46,597 bases of DNA, taken from NCBI GenBank assembly GCA_020026225.1, contig JAHHQU010000011.1, positions 1 to 46,597 of the forward strand, in the 5' to 3' direction. The DNA is from Phocaeicola sp. GTDB lineage: Bacteria; Bacteroidota; Bacteroidia; Bacteroidales; Bacteroidaceae. A program made the translations under genes and the position numbers. This document shows positions 44,204-46,597 of this stretch, piece after piece. The notes under the pieces were generated by a model. It did no database searches. It saw only the letters and a program-made list of their open reading frames with translations, and was not told where the DNA came from. Every line of letters starts with the position of its first letter. Within the stretch, counting starts at the first letter, position 1.

Positions 44204-45505
44204 ATGATTCTACAATTGATTTTCGTTCTGCTTGCCATTGTTTTGGGAGCACGCCTTGGAGGTATTGGACTGGGCGTAATTGGTGGTGTTGGCTTGGTCA
44301 TTCTTACCTTCGTTTTTGGATTGCAGCCTACCGCACCTCCGGTAGATGTAATGTTGATGATTGCTGCTGTTATTTCTGCAGCGGCATCCATGCAGGCAGC
44401 CGGTGGCTTGGACTACATGGTGAAGCTTGCTGAGCATTTATTGCGTAAGAACCCTTCTAAAGTAACCATCTTGAGTCCTTTGGTTACTTATCTATTTACC
44501 TTTGTTGCGGGTACAGGACATGTCGCTTATTCGGTTCTTCCCGTCATAGCAGAAGTAGCCCGTGAAACAAAGATTCGTCCGGAACGTCCGTTGGGTATTG
44601 CGGTCATCGCTTCACAGCAGGCTATTACAGCTTCACCGATTTCAGCAGCTACAGTGGCTTTGTTAGGTATGCTGACTGAGTTTGAAATTACCTTATTGGA
44701 TGTTCTTCTGATTACGATACCTTCTACTTTATTGGGCGTATTGGCAGGAGCCATCTATTCCATGCATGTAGGTAAAGAATTGGAGGACGACCCGGAATAC
44801 CAACGTCGCGTTAGAGGAAATAGGATAGGCGAGTCGGAAAATCTGCAATCGAAAGATGTGCAGAACATGCATCGTGCCCGCCTTTCCGTAATTATCTTTA
44901 TTCTTGCCACTTTGCTGGTAGTGCTTTTTGGCTCCATTCCTTCGTTGCGTCCTGCTTTCGACGGCAAGACCTTGGACATGCCTTTGCTGATTGAAATCAT
45001 TATGCTTTCGGCTGCAGCCTTCATTCTCCTTCTTACTCATACCGATGGCATTAAAGCCGCTGAAGGAAGCGTGTTCTCTTCTGGAATGCAGGCCGTGATA
45101 GCCATCTTTGGTATTGCTTGGATGGGGGATACATTCTTGAACGGCAATATGGCTGAGCTGACAGGCTCTATAGAAAGCATGGTAAACAGTATGCCTTGGC
45201 TTTTCGGATTGGCACTGTTCGTCATGTCTATATTGCTTTATAGTCAGGCGGCAACCGTTCGTGCCGTGATGCCTTTGGGCATTGCTTTGGGCATTTCACC
45301 GATGCTGTTGATAGCCCTTTTCCCTGCTGTAAACGGTTATTTCTTTTTCCCGAATTATCCGACAGTCGTGGCGGCCATCAACTTTGATAGAACAGGGACC
45401 ACACGAATCGGCAAGTGGGTATTGAATCATTCATTCATGATGCCGGGACTCATTGCCACTTTTGTAGCTATTGTTACAGGCTTCTTGTTGATTCAGCTAT
45501 TCTGA
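44204..45505 (+). CDS. anaerobic C4-dicarboxylate transporter (DcuA/DcuB family)
   Basis: An inner-membrane carrier of 433 residues for exchange of fumarate, malate, aspartate and succinate. The N-terminus (FVLLAIVLGARLGGIGLGVIG), the segment TFVAGTGHVAYSVLPVIAEV and the following ASQQAITASPISAATVALL are Dcu hallmarks. About ten transmembrane segments are visible, with a polar loop near 190-225. In Bacteroides, which make succinate by fumarate respiration, such a carrier would export succinate while taking up fumarate or aspartate. I cannot decide between DcuA and DcuB. Confidence 0.93.
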   Translation: MILQLIFVLLAIVLGARLGGIGLGVIGGVGLVILTFVFGLQPTAPPVDVMLMIAAVISAAASMQAAGGLDYMVKLAEHLLRKNPSKVTILSPLVTYLFTFVAGTGHVAYSVLPVIAEVARETKIRPERPLGIAVIASQQAITASPISAATVALLGMLTEFEITLLDVLLITIPSTLLGVLAGAIYSMHVGKELEDDPEYQRRVRGNRIGESENLQSKDVQNMHRARLSVIIFILATLLVVLFGSIPSLRPAFDGKTLDMPLLIEIIMLSAAAFILLLTHTDGIKAAEGSVFSSGMQAVIAIFGIAWMGDTFLNGNMAELTGSIESMVNSMPWLFGLALFVMSILLYSQAATVRAVMPLGIALGISPMLLIALFPAVNGYFFFPNYPTVVAAINFDRTGTTRIGKWVLNHSFMMPGLIATFVAIVTGFLLIQLF

Positions 45506-45528
45506 TAAAACGGACGAGGCATATAAGT

Positions 45529-45580
45529 AAGCTGTCCGATGGTATTTTATTTTGATGAAATTCCATCGGACAGCTTTTTT
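45529..45580. terminator. bidirectional terminator between the Dcu transporter and DUF4833 genes
   Basis: A perfect 14-bp stem, AAGCTGTCCGATGG (45529-45542) and CCATCGGACAGCTT (45563-45576), with a 20-nt loop and a T run on the plus strand. It serves two convergent genes. Confidence 0.88.
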
Positions 45581-45587
45581 CATGTTT

Positions 45588-46109
45588 TCAACGTTTCACT
45601 ATTTCTGTTACTTCTCTTTGGGTGGAAAGCGAAAGTCCTGTAAGCTTTACATATTCCACGTTCAGTGGGTTTCTGGGATTCGCTTTGACATATAGCGACT
45701 GGAGAATAGCCGGTTCGTTATTGATGGTAATCAGGCAGATATACTTATCCCCTTGCTGCTCGATTGTCAGCCTTCGAGATGGATAAGCTGTCAGTGAGCA
45801 GATGCAAATGTCATTTTGGGAAGAGAGCAGTTTGTATCCGTATGCCAATTTTCGCTGGATGAAGCTCAGTTCGCCGATTTTTCCAGGATGCTCCTCTCGG
45901 TTGACCCAATACACTTTCAGAGGCTTCCGCGAGTCCATCTTTCCCTCTTTCAGGTTAATGTCATAACAAACCAAATTTTTATTAGCACTTCGTGAAATAT
46001 AAAAGAGGCGTTCTGGCGTCTTGTATGTGTTTCCTTCTTCATCCTTTGCGTATCCTTCAGAGAAAAAGCAGAACAGCGAAAATAAAATGAAAAGAATTTT
46101 ATTTTTCAT
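45588..46109 (-). CDS. DUF4833 exported protein
   Basis: A 173-residue protein with a type I signal peptide (hydrophobic 5-16, cleavage near GYA at 19-21). The mature part has the DUF4833 pattern: RLFYISRSANKNLVCYDINL, the central KPLKVYWVN, then IQRKLAYGYK, and a C-terminal VEYVKLTGLSLSTQREVTE. It should lie in the periplasm. The family has no known function. No clear promoter box is visible upstream. Confidence 0.82.
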   Translation of the reverse strand: MKNKILFILFSLFCFFSEGYAKDEEGNTYKTPERLFYISRSANKNLVCYDINLKEGKMDSRKPLKVYWVNREEHPGKIGELSFIQRKLAYGYKLLSSQNDICICSLTAYPSRRLTIEQQGDKYICLITINNEPAILQSLYVKANPRNPLNVEYVKLTGLSLSTQREVTEIVKR

Positions 46110-46597
46110 GACTTATATATTTATATGTGAATTCAATATACGGATAAATATAATCTATTGAAAGAATAGGAACAACAAAATTTTTAGATTTATAATAGTA
46201 TATAATGTTAAAAAACTACATCTTATTATCAACTTCTAAAGTTACCGGGATTTATTGTATGGCAATTGATTTATGCAAAGCTTTTTGTTACAATAGGGAA
46301 TATAATGATTGGAGATAAAGAATAGAATATAGTGATAGGTCCAATTGCAAGAGTGATGTTCTTGTTGTTATTTGAACTATTGAGTATTTTGAGAATTACT
46401 CTTTTTCAAAACTTTGCAAGCTATCCTAGAAGTTAATTTTGTTAATGATTTATAGCTTGTTATTGTTTGACTTTATATGAATTCATGTTAATTATAGATA
46501 TGCTGATTAATATTCTTTGGGTTAAAGAATACAAATTTATGTATATTTACATAAATTTGTATCTTGATAGATTGTATGAAAAGTATATGAACTAAGT
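46110..46597. other. AT-rich region without genes at the right edge
   Basis: About 490 bp, strongly AT-rich, with no open frame I can support on either strand. It contains a possible plus-strand promoter, TTTG (46413-46416) and TAATTTTG (46434-46441) with a 17-bp spacer, and two adjacent dyads at 46512-46560. It is probably the upstream control region of a gene beyond the window. Confidence 0.6.
46512..46560. repeat. two adjacent perfect dyads, the larger containing mirror -7 boxes
   Basis: First dyad: ATTCTTT (46512-46518) and AAAGAAT (46524-46530), spacer 5 nt. Second dyad, directly adjoining: ACAAATTTATGTA (46531-46543) and TACATAAATTTGT (46548-46560), spacer 4 nt. The second contains TAAATTTG on both strands (46532-46539 minus, 46552-46559 plus), each a perfect -7 box, 12 bp apart. 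It is not followed by a T run, so a protein-binding or promoter site is more likely than a terminator. Confidence 0.65.

Noticed and set aside
46110..46597. Invertible promoter or insertion-sequence remnant in the right-edge spacer
   Set aside because: No pair of distant inverted repeats flanking a promoter, no invertase gene and no terminal repeats with target duplication are visible; only local dyads.

Overview
The window comes from a member of the Bacteroidales, most likely a gut Bacteroides or Phocaeicola; this is inferred from gene content. Supporting signs are promoters of the Bacteroides type (a -7 box TAnnTTTG), weak Shine-Dalgarno sequences, DUF4292 and DUF4833 genes, a glycine-lipid acyltransferase pair next to the division cluster, and a MurE with the meso-diaminopimelate signature. 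Nearly all of it is ordinary chromosomal core. There are no insertion sequences, prophage or CRISPR arrays.

Layout. 1-52: 5' part of a tRNA-Glu gene on the minus strand, cut by the window edge. 312-6385 (minus): a tight operon of TonB-dependent receptor, MFS permease, hemN and hemG, probably joining tetrapyrrole or siderophore import to late haem synthesis. 6721-7446: recO. 7660-9893 (minus): an ABC-2 exporter (permease and ATPase). 10220-25885 (minus): the division and cell wall (dcw) cluster rsmH-ftsL-ftsI-murE-mraY-murD-ftsW-murG-murC-ftsQ-ftsA-ftsZ followed by a YqeY gene. mraZ is absent from its usual place, and FtsA carries an unusual tail with two TPR-like repeats.

26170-27986: glsA-glsB, for glycine lipids. 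28084-29415 (minus): dGTPase. 29539-33946: dut, a TPR lipoprotein, a DUF4292 lipoprotein and an EnvC-like protein with a degenerate LytM domain. 34024-35088 (minus): an ArgE-type M20 deacylase. 35497-37302: a long-chain acyl-CoA synthetase, preceded by a repeat-rich intergenic region and followed by a strongly structured 3' region. 37562-38677: prfB without a frameshift site. 38764-38901: a 45-residue membrane microprotein. 39004-40138: a CYTH protein and an ECF sigma factor. 40227-42997: a VanZ-like protein divergent from a sodium symporter/HhH gene pair, with mirror-symmetric promoters between. 43008-44003 (minus): the 3' half of a broken alkaline phosphatase gene. 44204-45505: a Dcu-type C4-dicarboxylate transporter. 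45588-46109 (minus): a DUF4833 protein. 46110-46597: an AT-rich region without genes but with striking dyads.

I see no large unknown gene system. The most interesting items are the import/haem operon, the FtsA tail, the structured RNA candidate at 37297-37445, the alkaline phosphatase deletion scar, the repeated dyads before the acyl-CoA synthetase, and the palindromic divergent promoter arrangement seen at 40639-40672 and again near the right edge.
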